In this document: piece after piece, positions 45,907 through 54,058 of the stretch
Position numbering within the stretch: the stretch's first letter is position 1
Layout: each line of letters opens with the position of its first letter
Source: Undibacterium paludis
Lineage (GTDB): Bacteria > Pseudomonadota > Gammaproteobacteria > Burkholderiales > Burkholderiaceae_D
NCBI RefSeq assembly: GCF_022568815.1
Contig: NZ_JAKZHX010000004.1
Span: 124,001 to 188,000, forward strand
Reading direction: 5' to 3'
DNA length: 64,000 bases
Notes under the pieces: generated by a model
Databases searched by the model: none
What the model was told of the DNA's origin: nothing
Seen by the model: only the letters and a program-made list of their open reading frames with translations
Made by a program: the position numbers and the translations under genes

Positions 45907-47037
45907 ATGTCCAAGAAAAAAATCCTGCTACTAAGCGTATCTGCTGGTGCCGGTCATCAACGTGCTGCCGAAGCATTGAGGGCAACCGCGATACAGAATC
46001 CTGATGAGCCTGAAGTCCTCCATCTGGATGTAATGGATTTCGTCACAGCAGGATTTCGCAAAGTCTATACCGATTTTTATATCAAACTGGTCAACAAGGC
46101 ACCGACCTTATGGGGCTATCTTTACCATGCCACGAATGAAGCGCAGGCCGACAGCACCATGGAAAGGCTCAGGCGCGGCATAGAAAGGCTGAATGCCCGT
46201 CCGCTGCTGCAAGCCATTACCGAGTTTGCACCTGACGTCATTATCTGCACGCATTTTTTGCCGGCAGAAATGCTGTCAAGACAAATACGTAAAGAAAGAT
46301 TACATTGCCCGGTATGGGTGCAGGTTACCGATTTTGACTTACACAGGATGTGGGTACATGAATACATGGCCGGTTATTTTGCCGCAAGTGAAGAAGTGGC
46401 CGACCGCATGCGCGCCAATGGCATACCTGCTGAAAGCATACATGTGACCGGTATTCCCATCATGCCTGCCTTCACCCAAAGCCTGGACAGACAGGCATGT
46501 GCTGCTGAATTCGGCCTTGACCCGGCATTAAGGACCTTCATGCTGATGGGCGGCGGCGCCGGTCTTGGCGGTCTGGATAAAGTGGCCGAACGCCTGCTGT
46601 CGCTGCCCGGCAATTTCCAATTGATCGTGCTGGCAGGCAAAAACGCCTCTGCGTTGCAAGCCTTGCAAAAACTGGCTACCCGCTACCCTGGCCGCCTGCT
46701 GCCCCAGGGTTTTACCGACAAGGTCGAGCGCCTGATGGTGTGTTCCGACCTGGTGATCACCAAGCCAGGCGGTTTGACCACATCGGAATGCCTGGCCATG
46801 GGCTTGCCGATGATCGTCAACTCCCCCATCCCGGGGCAAGAAGAACGCAATGCCGACTTTTTGCTGGAACAAGGTGTGGCACTGAAAGCCTATGACGACA
46901 TCAGTCTGGCTTACCGTCTCAACAGTTTGCTACAACACCCCGAGAAACTGGCTGATATGCGCGACAAGGCAGCTGCACTGGGGCGCCCGCAGGCAGCACG
47001 CCAGGTATTGCAAACCATACTCAATACGGGAATTTGA
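45907..47037 (+). CDS. GT28-type glycosyltransferase (MGDG synthase/UgtP-like)
   Basis: 376 residues from the ATG at 45907. The N-terminal part KKILLLSVSAGAGHQRAAEAL and LDVMDFVTAGFRKVYTDFYIKLVNKAPTLWGYLY matches the MGDG_synth domain. The C-terminal part has MGGGAGLGGLDKV, LAGKNASALQAL, GFTDKVERLMVCSDLVITKPGGLTTSECLAMGLPMI and PGQEERNADFL, the MurG-like donor site. It probably moves a sugar from a UDP-sugar to a diacylglycerol-type acceptor at the inner membrane. It heads a run of four close genes up to 48743. Confidence 0.88.
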   Translation: MSKKKILLLSVSAGAGHQRAAEALRATAIQNPDEPEVLHLDVMDFVTAGFRKVYTDFYIKLVNKAPTLWGYLYHATNEAQADSTMERLRRGIERLNARPLLQAITEFAPDVIICTHFLPAEMLSRQIRKERLHCPVWVQVTDFDLHRMWVHEYMAGYFAASEEVADRMRANGIPAESIHVTGIPIMPAFTQSLDRQACAAEFGLDPALRTFMLMGGGAGLGGLDKVAERLLSLPGNFQLIVLAGKNASALQALQKLATRYPGRLLPQGFTDKVERLMVCSDLVITKPGGLTTSECLAMGLPMIVNSPIPGQEERNADFLLEQGVALKAYDDISLAYRLNSLLQHPEKLADMRDKAAALGRPQAARQVLQTILNTGI

Positions 47038-47051
47038 GAAACACCCGAACG

Positions 47052-47549
47052 ATGAAACCTGCATATAGATCTTTTCTGCCGACCTTTGCTTTTACTGCCT
47101 TGCTGGGCCTGTTCTTTGCCCAAGTGGAGATACAAATAGAAGGAACGGCAGGCTGGGCAGTCAACCTGCCCACCTGGCGTATAGAAAAACACTGGCTGCT
47201 TGACATATTCTGGGGTGGCAGGGCCATGACTGGCTACCATGCCTGGGTCTTCCCTTTTATCGCGATGTTCTTCCATTTCCCTTTTGTCATGATGCAAACC
47301 TGGTCAACAAAGCTGGAATGTCGGGCCATCGCCAATATCATCACATTCTGGATTCTTGAGGATTTTCTTTGGTTTATCCTGAACCCAGGATACGGGCTGG
47401 AGCACTTCTCGTCCCGGGACGTGCCGTGGCATGTCCACTGGCTGCTTGGCCTGCCTACCGATTATTGGATAGGTAGCATCATGGCGATCATTCTTTACAC
47501 TGTTTCGTATAAAAATCATGCTCAACAAACAGCACGTCAAACACATTGA
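47052..47549 (+). CDS. Small integral membrane protein
   Basis: 165 residues from the ATG at 47052, 14 bp after the glycosyltransferase stop; a TTG at 47034 overlapping that stop is possible. About four hydrophobic segments are visible (FLPTFAFTALLGLFF, AWVFPFIAMFFHFPFVMM, ANIITFWILEDFLWFILNP, YWIGSIMAIILYTVSY). Charged and aromatic residues in ILEDFLWFILNPGYGLEHF and DVPWHVHWLLGLPTDYW suggest an enzymatic or binding role rather than a plain anchor. I do not recognise the family. Context points to membrane lipid metabolism. Confidence 0.75.
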   Translation: MKPAYRSFLPTFAFTALLGLFFAQVEIQIEGTAGWAVNLPTWRIEKHWLLDIFWGGRAMTGYHAWVFPFIAMFFHFPFVMMQTWSTKLECRAIANIITFWILEDFLWFILNPGYGLEHFSSRDVPWHVHWLLGLPTDYWIGSIMAIILYTVSYKNHAQQTARQTH

Positions 47550-47556
47550 TACAGGC

Positions 47557-48132
47557 ATGCGAGCAATTACGACTGCCTGCAAGCAAACGGTAGCAGTATT
47601 GCTGTTAGCCAGTAGCACGTCCCTGTCCATGGCAGAAGAACCCAGGCCCGTCGACTGGGCCGTGCCGGTAGCAGAAGCACAAAACCTGTTCCGCATCAAT
47701 CCTGGCTTTTACCGCAGCGCCCAGCTGGAAAGCAAGGACGTCACCATGTTGCAATCGCTGGGCATCAAGACTGTGGTCAGCCTGCGCTCTTTCCATGACG
47801 ACGGCAAGATACTGAAAGATTCCGGCATCAGGATGCAGCGCATAGGCATCAATACGTGGAGCATCAATGACCAGAACGTGATTTCGGCTCTGCGCGCCAT
47901 CAAGGCTGCAGAAAAAGATGGCCCCGTACTCTTGCATTGCATGCATGGCGCTGATCGTACCGGACTGGTTACGGCCATGTACAGGATATTGAACCAGGCC
48001 TGGACCAGGGAAAAAGCGTTGGAAGAATTGACCAAAGGCGGTTATGGCTACCACAGCATGTGGAAGAATATCCCTGAATATTTGCAAAAAGTCGATATAG
48101 AAAAAATCAGAGCAGGTGTGAATCAACCATGA
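47557..48132 (+). CDS. Exported dual-specificity/tyrosine-type phosphatase
   Basis: 191 residues from the ATG at 47557; an ATG at 47518 would overlap the previous gene by 32 bp. A signal peptide (TVAVLLLASSTSLSMAEE) precedes the catalytic domain. The Cys-based phosphatase signature HCMHGADRTG (HCx5R plus following Thr-Gly) is intact, and an upstream region GFYRSAQLESKDVTMLQSLGIKTVVSLRS fits the DSP fold. Being periplasmic and located after a lipid-type glycosyltransferase, it may act on a phospholipid or undecaprenyl-type phosphate (inference). Its stop overlaps the start of the next gene. Confidence 0.85.
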   Translation: MRAITTACKQTVAVLLLASSTSLSMAEEPRPVDWAVPVAEAQNLFRINPGFYRSAQLESKDVTMLQSLGIKTVVSLRSFHDDGKILKDSGIRMQRIGINTWSINDQNVISALRAIKAAEKDGPVLLHCMHGADRTGLVTAMYRILNQAWTREKALEELTKGGYGYHSMWKNIPEYLQKVDIEKIRAGVNQP

Positions 48133-48743
48133 AAAAAATGAAAAAACAGTGCAACAAGGCAGCCTGTCTGAGCGCATGGCTGATGGCAGCAGCATCTGTA
48201 CAAGCGGCGGGCATAGACGTCAGCAAGTTGAGTGAAACCGAAGTGCAACTGCTGGACCAGAGCAAAGCCGACAGCAATGGCAAGACCTTTGCCGCCGGTA
48301 CCATATTGAATGCGCCACTGACCAAGGTCTGCTCCACCATACAAGCCTATGAAGATTATCCCAGCTTCATGCCCAATACTGCCAAGGCAAAGGTGACGCG
48401 CCAGCCCGACGAGTCCGCCCTGGTCGATTTCACGTTGAATCTGCCCTTGGGCAAGGTCAAGAAATACAGATTGAAGATGACACCCAAAGTCAGCCAGGCC
48501 AGTTGCTATCTGAGCTGGAAGATGCAACCCTGGGAGGGGTTGAAGCAGGAAGAAACCATTGCCGATACATCAGGATACTGGGATTTGTCTGCCATGACAG
48601 GCAACCCCGGCAAAACCGTTGTCAAATACCAGGTATTCACCGACCCAGGCCCGGTGCCGCTGGGCCTGGGCTGGATCGTGGACAGCATGAGCAAGGACAG
48701 CATACCAAAGATGATGGATGCCTTGCGCAACAAGCTGAAATGA
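48129..48743 (+). CDS. Exported SRPBCC/START-like protein
   Basis: 204 residues; ATG overlaps the previous TGA (ATGA), so translation is coupled. A signal peptide (ACLSAWLMAAASVQAAG) is followed by a cyclase/dehydrase-type helix-grip domain: GTILNAPLTKVCSTIQAYEDYPSFMPNTAKAKV at its start and a long C-terminal helix VDSMSKDSIPKMMDALRNKLK. Such domains bind lipids or other hydrophobic ligands. Periplasmic location and the operon suggest lipid handling. A good terminator follows the stop. Confidence 0.8.
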   Translation: MKKMKKQCNKAACLSAWLMAAASVQAAGIDVSKLSETEVQLLDQSKADSNGKTFAAGTILNAPLTKVCSTIQAYEDYPSFMPNTAKAKVTRQPDESALVDFTLNLPLGKVKKYRLKMTPKVSQASCYLSWKMQPWEGLKQEETIADTSGYWDLSAMTGNPGKTVVKYQVFTDPGPVPLGLGWIVDSMSKDSIPKMMDALRNKLK

Positions 48744-48746
48744 GGG

Positions 48747-48775
48747 ACGGGGAGCTGGTCAGTTCCCCGTTTTTT
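48747..48775 (+). terminator. Rho-independent terminator of the glycosyltransferase operon
   Basis: ACGGGGAGCT (48747-48756), loop GGTC, AGTTCCCCGT (48761-48770) with one G-U pair, then TTTTT. It ends the four-gene run from 45907. Confidence 0.92.
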
Positions 48776-48786
48776 CGGTAGCCTGC

Positions 48787-49800
48787 TCAGGCCTCGGCGC
48801 TGTAAGCTGCCTTGGGGTCTTCAGTTTGTTGAGGCTTACCCTGTTGTTCAGGGATTTTAAAGCCGGCATAAGTACCCGAACTCATACCCAGCAAAGTCAG
48901 GATGCTGCCGTCAAAATCAGGCATGGCAACATGCTGTATCACATAGACCAGGAACAGTACTCCAAACAGCACATTGAACACCAGCATCTGAAAGCGATAC
49001 AGCGCAAGACCTTGACCATCACTGATGATGTCATCAAAAAAGCCCTGGCTTTCACCATACTGACAATTTTTGCTGGCATCGACACTGGCAGCAGCCATAT
49101 AAGTGCCGCTGCCTATACCCATGAGACCCAGTGCCTGGGTTGATATGTCGGGGATACCTTCACCGACTATCCACAGCCAGACGTAGGATGCAAACACAAT
49201 GAAGAACCACCATGCCATCTGCACCCTGGCCAGGCTATAAGTCCTTTGTTGTACGGCGACAGTACCGGCAGCATCGCGCAACAGGCCGGAATCACGCCCC
49301 AGCCTCAACAAGGCATAAGCAACCGCAATAATGAAACCAAAACCTATCAGGATATATGCCGGTTGCAAGATCTGGTAACGAAAACTGCCAGTCGCCAGCA
49401 CGGTATTGCCCGCACCATTATTGAAACTGATACTGAAAGGCAGGTCACGTCTGAAACCATTTTTCAATTCACGCCATGGAGACCCCATCAGGGATTCACG
49501 CTGTATTTCGTTTTTGGAATTGTCCTGCTGCGGCAAAAAGAAACTCAGCTTGTTCATTGCCGGATCATGGTCGCAATCGACAGGCTTGAGCTGGCTCAGT
49601 ATGCCATTGATGCGCAGCTCAACCAGGTTAAGCTGGTCTTTAGGTACCAGTGCGCAAGCGCCTGGCACCGCTACCTGGAACAACTGGTTCAGGTGCAGGC
49701 TGACAGGTTCATCTATTTTATTGCCGGCACTAGCGGCACAAGCTACCGTGCCATACATCAGCAAAATACCAAGCAACAAACGTTGACAGATAGCAGGCAT
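48787..49800 (-). CDS. Membrane protein with signal peptide, partner of the lysozyme gene
   Basis: 337 residues from the ATG at 49800, preceded by GAGGGA. A signal peptide (LLLGILLMYGTVACAASAG) is followed by about 150 periplasmic residues with two Cys (GACALVP, PVDCDHD), then about four helices. Two related stretches, GLMGIGSGTYMAAASVD and TLLGMSSGTYAGFKIPE, form an internal repeat. I recognise no family. The gene starts 10 bp after the stop of a GH24 lysozyme gene, so the two are co-expressed. Confidence 0.75.
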   Translation of the reverse strand: MPAICQRLLLGILLMYGTVACAASAGNKIDEPVSLHLNQLFQVAVPGACALVPKDQLNLVELRINGILSQLKPVDCDHDPAMNKLSFFLPQQDNSKNEIQRESLMGSPWRELKNGFRRDLPFSISFNNGAGNTVLATGSFRYQILQPAYILIGFGFIIAVAYALLRLGRDSGLLRDAAGTVAVQQRTYSLARVQMAWWFFIVFASYVWLWIVGEGIPDISTQALGLMGIGSGTYMAAASVDASKNCQYGESQGFFDDIISDGQGLALYRFQMLVFNVLFGVLFLVYVIQHVAMPDFDGSILTLLGMSSGTYAGFKIPEQQGKPQQTEDPKAAYSAEA

Positions 49801-49810
49801 GATTTTTCCC

Positions 49811-50341
49811 TCAGTTGGTAACAGGTGAAACGACAGGCAGAACAAACAGGGCGCGTTCGGCGGCACGACGCTTGACCAGGCCAGGCAGGCTCTTGCCGCC
49901 AGCCAGAGTCCAGCGGCCAAACTGATCCGCCGCCCCGGCCCTGTCATTGGCATTGAGTTTTTTCAACAGAGTGGAACTGCTCAGATTACCTATGCCCAGA
50001 TTGAAAGTGAAACTGGTCAGCGCACCATATTCATTGTCATTAAGGGTGACGGTGACAACCGACAGCACATCACGTCCAGCATTCATTAGATCGGCCTGCA
50101 ACAAACTGCTCGCCTGCTCCGGTGTGATTCCATTCGGGTATAAGGCCCGGACTTGCAACTGGTCTGCCTGGCCTTTCAAAAAACGCCCCTGATACGTGAT
50201 GGCATGGCCCCAGCCTATGGTCCAGATATCCACAGGATCAAGATAGGGGTCTATATTGGCGGTGCCAGGGTCACCGTCCGGCAATCCCTCATACAGTTTG
50301 ACCAGATCGACCGTCGCCTGATTGACCTCACGAAGTGCCAT
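49811..50341 (-). CDS. GH24 (T4-type) lysozyme
   Basis: 176 residues, no signal peptide. The catalytic Glu lies in LVKLYEGLPDG, followed by WTIGWGHAITY (the GH24 strand), GALTSFTFNLGIGNLSSSTLLKKLN and FGRWTLAGGKSLPGLVKRRAAERALF. The enzyme should cleave the glycan chain of peptidoglycan. Family members are mostly phage endolysins. Here no phage structural, holin or spanin genes surround it; the only partner is the membrane protein 10 bp downstream. It could be a domesticated phage gene, or an effector with an immunity-like partner. Confidence 0.9.
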   Translation of the reverse strand: MALREVNQATVDLVKLYEGLPDGDPGTANIDPYLDPVDIWTIGWGHAITYQGRFLKGQADQLQVRALYPNGITPEQASSLLQADLMNAGRDVLSVVTVTLNDNEYGALTSFTFNLGIGNLSSSTLLKKLNANDRAGAADQFGRWTLAGGKSLPGLVKRRAAERALFVLPVVSPVTN

Positions 50342-50498
50342 CGAATTCTCCCGTTTTGCGTACGCATGTCAGCTTCGCAAAAAATACCGAAGCACGGCAG
50401 AATAATAGCAAAAAATAAACTAATCAGGAATGTATTTCATCAGGAATAAAAGCTGGATTGGAACAATGAACAAAATTGCTCAGCTTCCTGCAGTCCAG

Positions 50499-50927
50499 TC
50501 AAAAATTCACTGGCTCTGCTTCCAAAGCTTGCACCAGGCGGTTTGCATGGGTTTGCAAAACTTCCAGCCCCGGCTCCTTGCGCGGCCATATCAACTCCAC
50601 TCCATCGCCAATGTACCTCGGTAAAACGTGCAAATGCAAATGCGGCACGGTTTGCCAGCCAGCTTCTCGATTTGCCTGCAAGATGGTAATACCTTCCGGT
50701 TCAAACACATGCTGCACGGCCCAGGCAATTTGACGGGCCGCGCGCATCATTGCCATGACAGTCGCTTCATCGGCGTCCATCAGTGTAACGAAAGGCTTGC
50801 GGCTGGCAACCAGTACATGACCTGGATTAAGCTGTCCGGCATCCATGAAAGCAAATACAAGTTCATCTTCATATACCCTGGCACAGGGCAGTTCGCCTGA
50901 GATCAGTTTTTCAAAAATGGTTGCCAC
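50499..50927 (-). CDS. HIT-family nucleotide-binding hydrolase
   Basis: 142 residues from the GTG at 50927, with AAGGCG upstream; the open frame further up runs into msrA. It begins TIFEKLISGELPCARVYEDELVFAFMD and carries the histidine triad HLHLHVLPR. HIT enzymes of this type hydrolyse nucleotide phosphoramidates or dinucleoside polyphosphates. It starts 8 bp after the msrA stop, so the two form a small operon. Confidence 0.9.
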   Translation of the reverse strand: MATIFEKLISGELPCARVYEDELVFAFMDAGQLNPGHVLVASRKPFVTLMDADEATVMAMMRAARQIAWAVQHVFEPEGITILQANREAGWQTVPHLHLHVLPRYIGDGVELIWPRKEPGLEVLQTHANRLVQALEAEPVNF

Positions 50928-50935
50928 ATTGCGCC

Positions 50936-51472
50936 TTAGCCTATCAGTTTGCCGACAAACATTTTCCTGGCCTTGGCCACTTTGGGTGCGACCACGAAGG
51001 AACAATATCCCTGTTGCGGATGCTGGCGAAAATAATTCTGATGATATTCTTCCGCCAGGTAAAACATTGGTGCCATACTGATTTCAGTGACGATGGTATC
51101 GTCCCACACCATCGCCATTTCCTTAACGATCTGTCGCGCCAGCGTCTCTTGCTCTGCGTTGTGAAAAAAAATTACGGAACGGTATTGCGTGCCAACGTCG
51201 TTCCCCTGACGATTCAATGTAGTCGGATCGTGGATGGTAAAGAAAATTTCCAGCAATTCGCGATAGCTGATTACTGCCGGATTGTAAGTCAGACGCACCA
51301 CCTCGGCATGCCCGGTGGTGCCAGTGCAGATTTGCTCATAAGTGGGGTTATGAACCACGCCACCAGAATAGCCGGATTCCACCTTCACGATGCCATGGAT
51401 TTGCTGGTACACGGCTTCGGTGCACCAAAAGCAGCCGCCCCCCAGGGTAGCAATTTCAGTTGATGTCGTCAT
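50936..51472 (-). CDS. msrA: Peptide methionine (S)-S-oxide reductase MsrA
   Basis: 178 residues with AGGAG before the ATG. The active-site motif ATLGGGCFWCTEAVYQ is present, as are GYSGG, GTTGHAEVVRLTYNP and the family block ISYRELLEIFFTIHDPTTLNRQGNDVGTQYRS. It repairs oxidised methionine in proteins with thioredoxin; there is no signal peptide, so it acts in the cytoplasm. The resolving cysteines usual at the C-terminus of E. coli MsrA are not evident, so the single CFWC pair may serve. Confidence 0.95.
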   Translation of the reverse strand: MTTSTEIATLGGGCFWCTEAVYQQIHGIVKVESGYSGGVVHNPTYEQICTGTTGHAEVVRLTYNPAVISYRELLEIFFTIHDPTTLNRQGNDVGTQYRSVIFFHNAEQETLARQIVKEMAMVWDDTIVTEISMAPMFYLAEEYHQNYFRQHPQQGYCSFVVAPKVAKARKMFVGKLIG

Positions 51473-51619
51473 GGTTTTCTCCTTTATATATACAGAGTTT
51501 AGTCTGTATGCGGCCGATTTTCTTACATTTATGAAATATTTACCGTCTATGACTACGGCTTAATGTAAGCAAATGCAAACAGCATGCCCGGAGAGGGGGA
51601 GCATAATGACGCCATTAAA

Positions 51620-52276
51620 TCAGGTCGCGGTACTCAGATTCAAATCACCAGCCCGCTCGATTTCGGCAAAAAAACTACCGGAATCCTGATAAGCGACACT
51701 GTGATTCAAGCGTACATACTGTCCCGCTGTTTCCAGAACGAATGTAGGGAAACCGCGCGCAGCAACTTTGTCGAGCAACTGTCTGGCCTGTCTGGCCTGC
51801 GCCTGCAGAGCAGATTCGGCACAGGCATAATCTTCTTTGAATGCTTGCTCTTCCAGGCCAATTTCCTGCGCCAGTCGTGTCAGCACTTTCACATCACTGA
51901 CATCGGCTGCATCAACATAATGCGCATGCTGGATTTTTTCAAGCATCTGCAAGCATGTGCTGCCTGTTGCATCAACCACGCTCATGACAGCAATCGACGC
52001 AGGCACTGAGTTATAACTGAGTTCTGTGGCTGTCCTGATTTTCTGCAAATATGCAGGCCCGAAATGCACACCAGACAAAGTGGCAATATGCTGATCAGCT
52101 GCAATGATGTGCTCACGATAGCTGGCCGGAATGATATTCGCTTGGGCAAATAGCAAACCAGGGTGGAAGACCAGTGACAGCTGCTCAGAAAAATGTGCCT
52201 GCACTTTGCGCAGCAAAGGACTGGCGGCATAGCACCAGCCACACAGCGGGTCAAAAATCATATGCAGTCTTATCAT
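51620..52276 (-). CDS. DsbA-family oxidoreductase/isomerase-like protein
   Basis: 218 residues from the ATG at 52276, with GGAGAAAG upstream. The start IRLHMIFDPLCGWCYAASPLL carries a CGWC redox pair on the first strand of a thioredoxin-type fold, and GFPTFVLE near the end provides the cis-proline. No signal peptide is seen, so it is cytoplasmic like FrnE or hydroxychromene carboxylate isomerases. It is divergent from a LysR regulator, which likely controls it. Confidence 0.82.
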   Translation of the reverse strand: MIRLHMIFDPLCGWCYAASPLLRKVQAHFSEQLSLVFHPGLLFAQANIIPASYREHIIAADQHIATLSGVHFGPAYLQKIRTATELSYNSVPASIAVMSVVDATGSTCLQMLEKIQHAHYVDAADVSDVKVLTRLAQEIGLEEQAFKEDYACAESALQAQARQARQLLDKVAARGFPTFVLETAGQYVRLNHSVAYQDSGSFFAEIERAGDLNLSTAT

Positions 52277-52399
52277 TACTTTCTCCATTTAAATTGCACC
52301 ATCCTTACATGGTAAGCAATAAAGCCGGCAAGAAAAAGCGCGTATGATGGAAAGTATTTTTCTAAAATACCGAACAATCCTTACTTCACTTTTCGTCAC

Positions 52400-53308
52400 A
52401 TGCATTTTGATCAACTTCGTCGCATGGCCTTGTTTGCCCAGGTAGTTCAGCACGGCTCTTTTTCCGCTGCGGCCAGGGCGCTTGATCTTGCCACATCGGT
52501 CCTGAGTGCGGCGGTCTCGCAACTTGAAGATGAACTCGGTGTGCGCCTGTTGCACAGGACTACTCGCCGCCTGTCACTGACAGAAGTGGGGCAGGCTTAT
52601 TATCAACAATGCACTGAAATGCTGGCCGCAGCAGAAGCAGCGCAAGAATTGATAGCAGAAAGTTCTGGTGAAATTGCGGGACGCCTGCGTATTTCCGCCG
52701 CATCCGATGTTGCTGAAAATATCATTCTCCCTGCCCTGCTCCCCTTGACCAGGGAATATCCCCGGCTCATGCTCGATATTCAGGTGGCAGACAATATTGT
52801 CGACATGGCTGCCCAGCAAATCGATCTGTCGATACGCTCAGGCTGGTTGCGTGATTCTTCGCTGGTTGCCCGCAAGCTGGCTGACTTGCATGAAGTACTG
52901 GTCGCTGCACCAGCTTACCTGGAAAAATTCGGCATACCTGCGTCTCCACAGGACCTGCATGACCACCAGATCATCGCCCTGACACGCCTGCCTGACCCTA
53001 CCACGCTGGTACTTAGCAATGCCCAAGCCGATAGCATCAGGATAAACCTGGCTTTGTCTGCCATGACCGACAGCGTGCGCCTGCTGGCCAGAATGGCGGT
53101 AGATGGCATGGGGCTGGCACGCCTGCCCAGTTATGCTGTCTCACACGAACTGAATGAGGGTACCCTGGTGGCCTTGCTGAACAACTGGAAATTGCCCGGT
53201 GCTGGCATATTTGCCGTCACCTTGAAGCGCAGCCTGCAACCACAAAAAGTCAGGGTGGCGATTGATGCCTTGAACCAGTATCTGGCAGAAAACACCAGCC
53301 AGAAATGA
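52400..53308 (+). CDS. LysR-family transcriptional regulator
   Basis: 302 residues. The winged helix (MHFDQLRRMALFAQVVQHGSFSAAARALDLATSVLSAAVSQLEDELGVRLLHRTTRRLSLTEVG) fits the CrgA/AaeR-like branch with a substrate-binding domain from about residue 90. It is divergent from the DsbA-like gene with 123 bp between them, and is probably its regulator. No effector can be deduced. Confidence 0.9.
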   Translation: MHFDQLRRMALFAQVVQHGSFSAAARALDLATSVLSAAVSQLEDELGVRLLHRTTRRLSLTEVGQAYYQQCTEMLAAAEAAQELIAESSGEIAGRLRISAASDVAENIILPALLPLTREYPRLMLDIQVADNIVDMAAQQIDLSIRSGWLRDSSLVARKLADLHEVLVAAPAYLEKFGIPASPQDLHDHQIIALTRLPDPTTLVLSNAQADSIRINLALSAMTDSVRLLARMAVDGMGLARLPSYAVSHELNEGTLVALLNNWKLPGAGIFAVTLKRSLQPQKVRVAIDALNQYLAENTSQK

Positions 53309-53558
53309 TATGCATCAATCAAGTATGTAACGATGAATCCCATAGATTACAAAAACTTACACAAGAAGTGTAAGAGAAATAGTTAATATACGAATAAAAT
53401 CTTTCACTCATTTTTAAGTGCCTGCTGGTGAAGCAAGTCTGACAGTCAGGTGCAAGCCTGGGAATTCTCCCCAAAATGAGTACGTTTGATCGCCAACACC
53501 AAAGCGGGTCTGTTGATATACAGCACTGCACAATCCTTTGCTATTCGACAAGAAAATC

Positions 53559-53891
53559 ATGCTAATTGATGTTATCAAAAACAGTTTAAGAACCATCTTC
53601 AGGGTACGCCATGAACGCGAACTGCCACCCGCCGGTCCCAAACCCGCCTTTGGCAGCACGATTGTTTTCAAACGCTTGAAAATGCAATTGCTCGTGCCAA
53701 TAGATTACGAGCAATGGGAATGGCTGACCGGTAAAGGATGGCGCACCCTGGATATGCGCCAGAATCGCCGCCGCTATTTTAAGGTCCCCAGAAAAGCAGT
53801 CACCAGGTTATTGCACGCGGCTGATCTGGAAAGAGAAGAACTGCATGCGCAAATTATTGCGCATCGCTACGACAGATCACGTCTGCATTGA
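53559..53891 (+). CDS. Small basic hypothetical protein
   Basis: 110 residues from the ATG at 53559 (a TTG at 53538 is in frame). It is rich in Arg and Lys. The middle reads IVFKRLKMQLLVPIDYEQWEWLTGKGWRTLDMRQNRRRYFKVPRKAVTRLL, which looks like a compact folded domain. No signal peptide or known motif is seen. It stands alone between LysR and the SMC-type operon. Confidence 0.6.
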   Translation: MLIDVIKNSLRTIFRVRHERELPPAGPKPAFGSTIVFKRLKMQLLVPIDYEQWEWLTGKGWRTLDMRQNRRRYFKVPRKAVTRLLHAADLEREELHAQIIAHRYDRSRLH

Positions 53892-53918
53892 TTATTTGAT
53901 AGCAGCACCTGGATAAGC

Positions 53919-53944
53919 GGCATGCATGGTTGCTCTTGCATGCC
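53919..53944. terminator. Stem-loop between the small basic gene and the SMC operon
   Basis: GGCATGCA (53919-53926), 10-base loop, TGCATGCC (53937-53944), a perfect 8-bp stem without a T run. It could end the upstream transcript or act in the leader of the operon starting at 54059. Confidence 0.4.
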
Positions 53945-54058
53945 CGATAAGAAATAAACAATTTATAAATTAATATTCAGGCTATCCTTCCCCATGCATT
54001 TCCCTAAAATTACACTCTTGACAATACTCAAGCAGGCTGCAAGCGGTTAAAATGCCAC

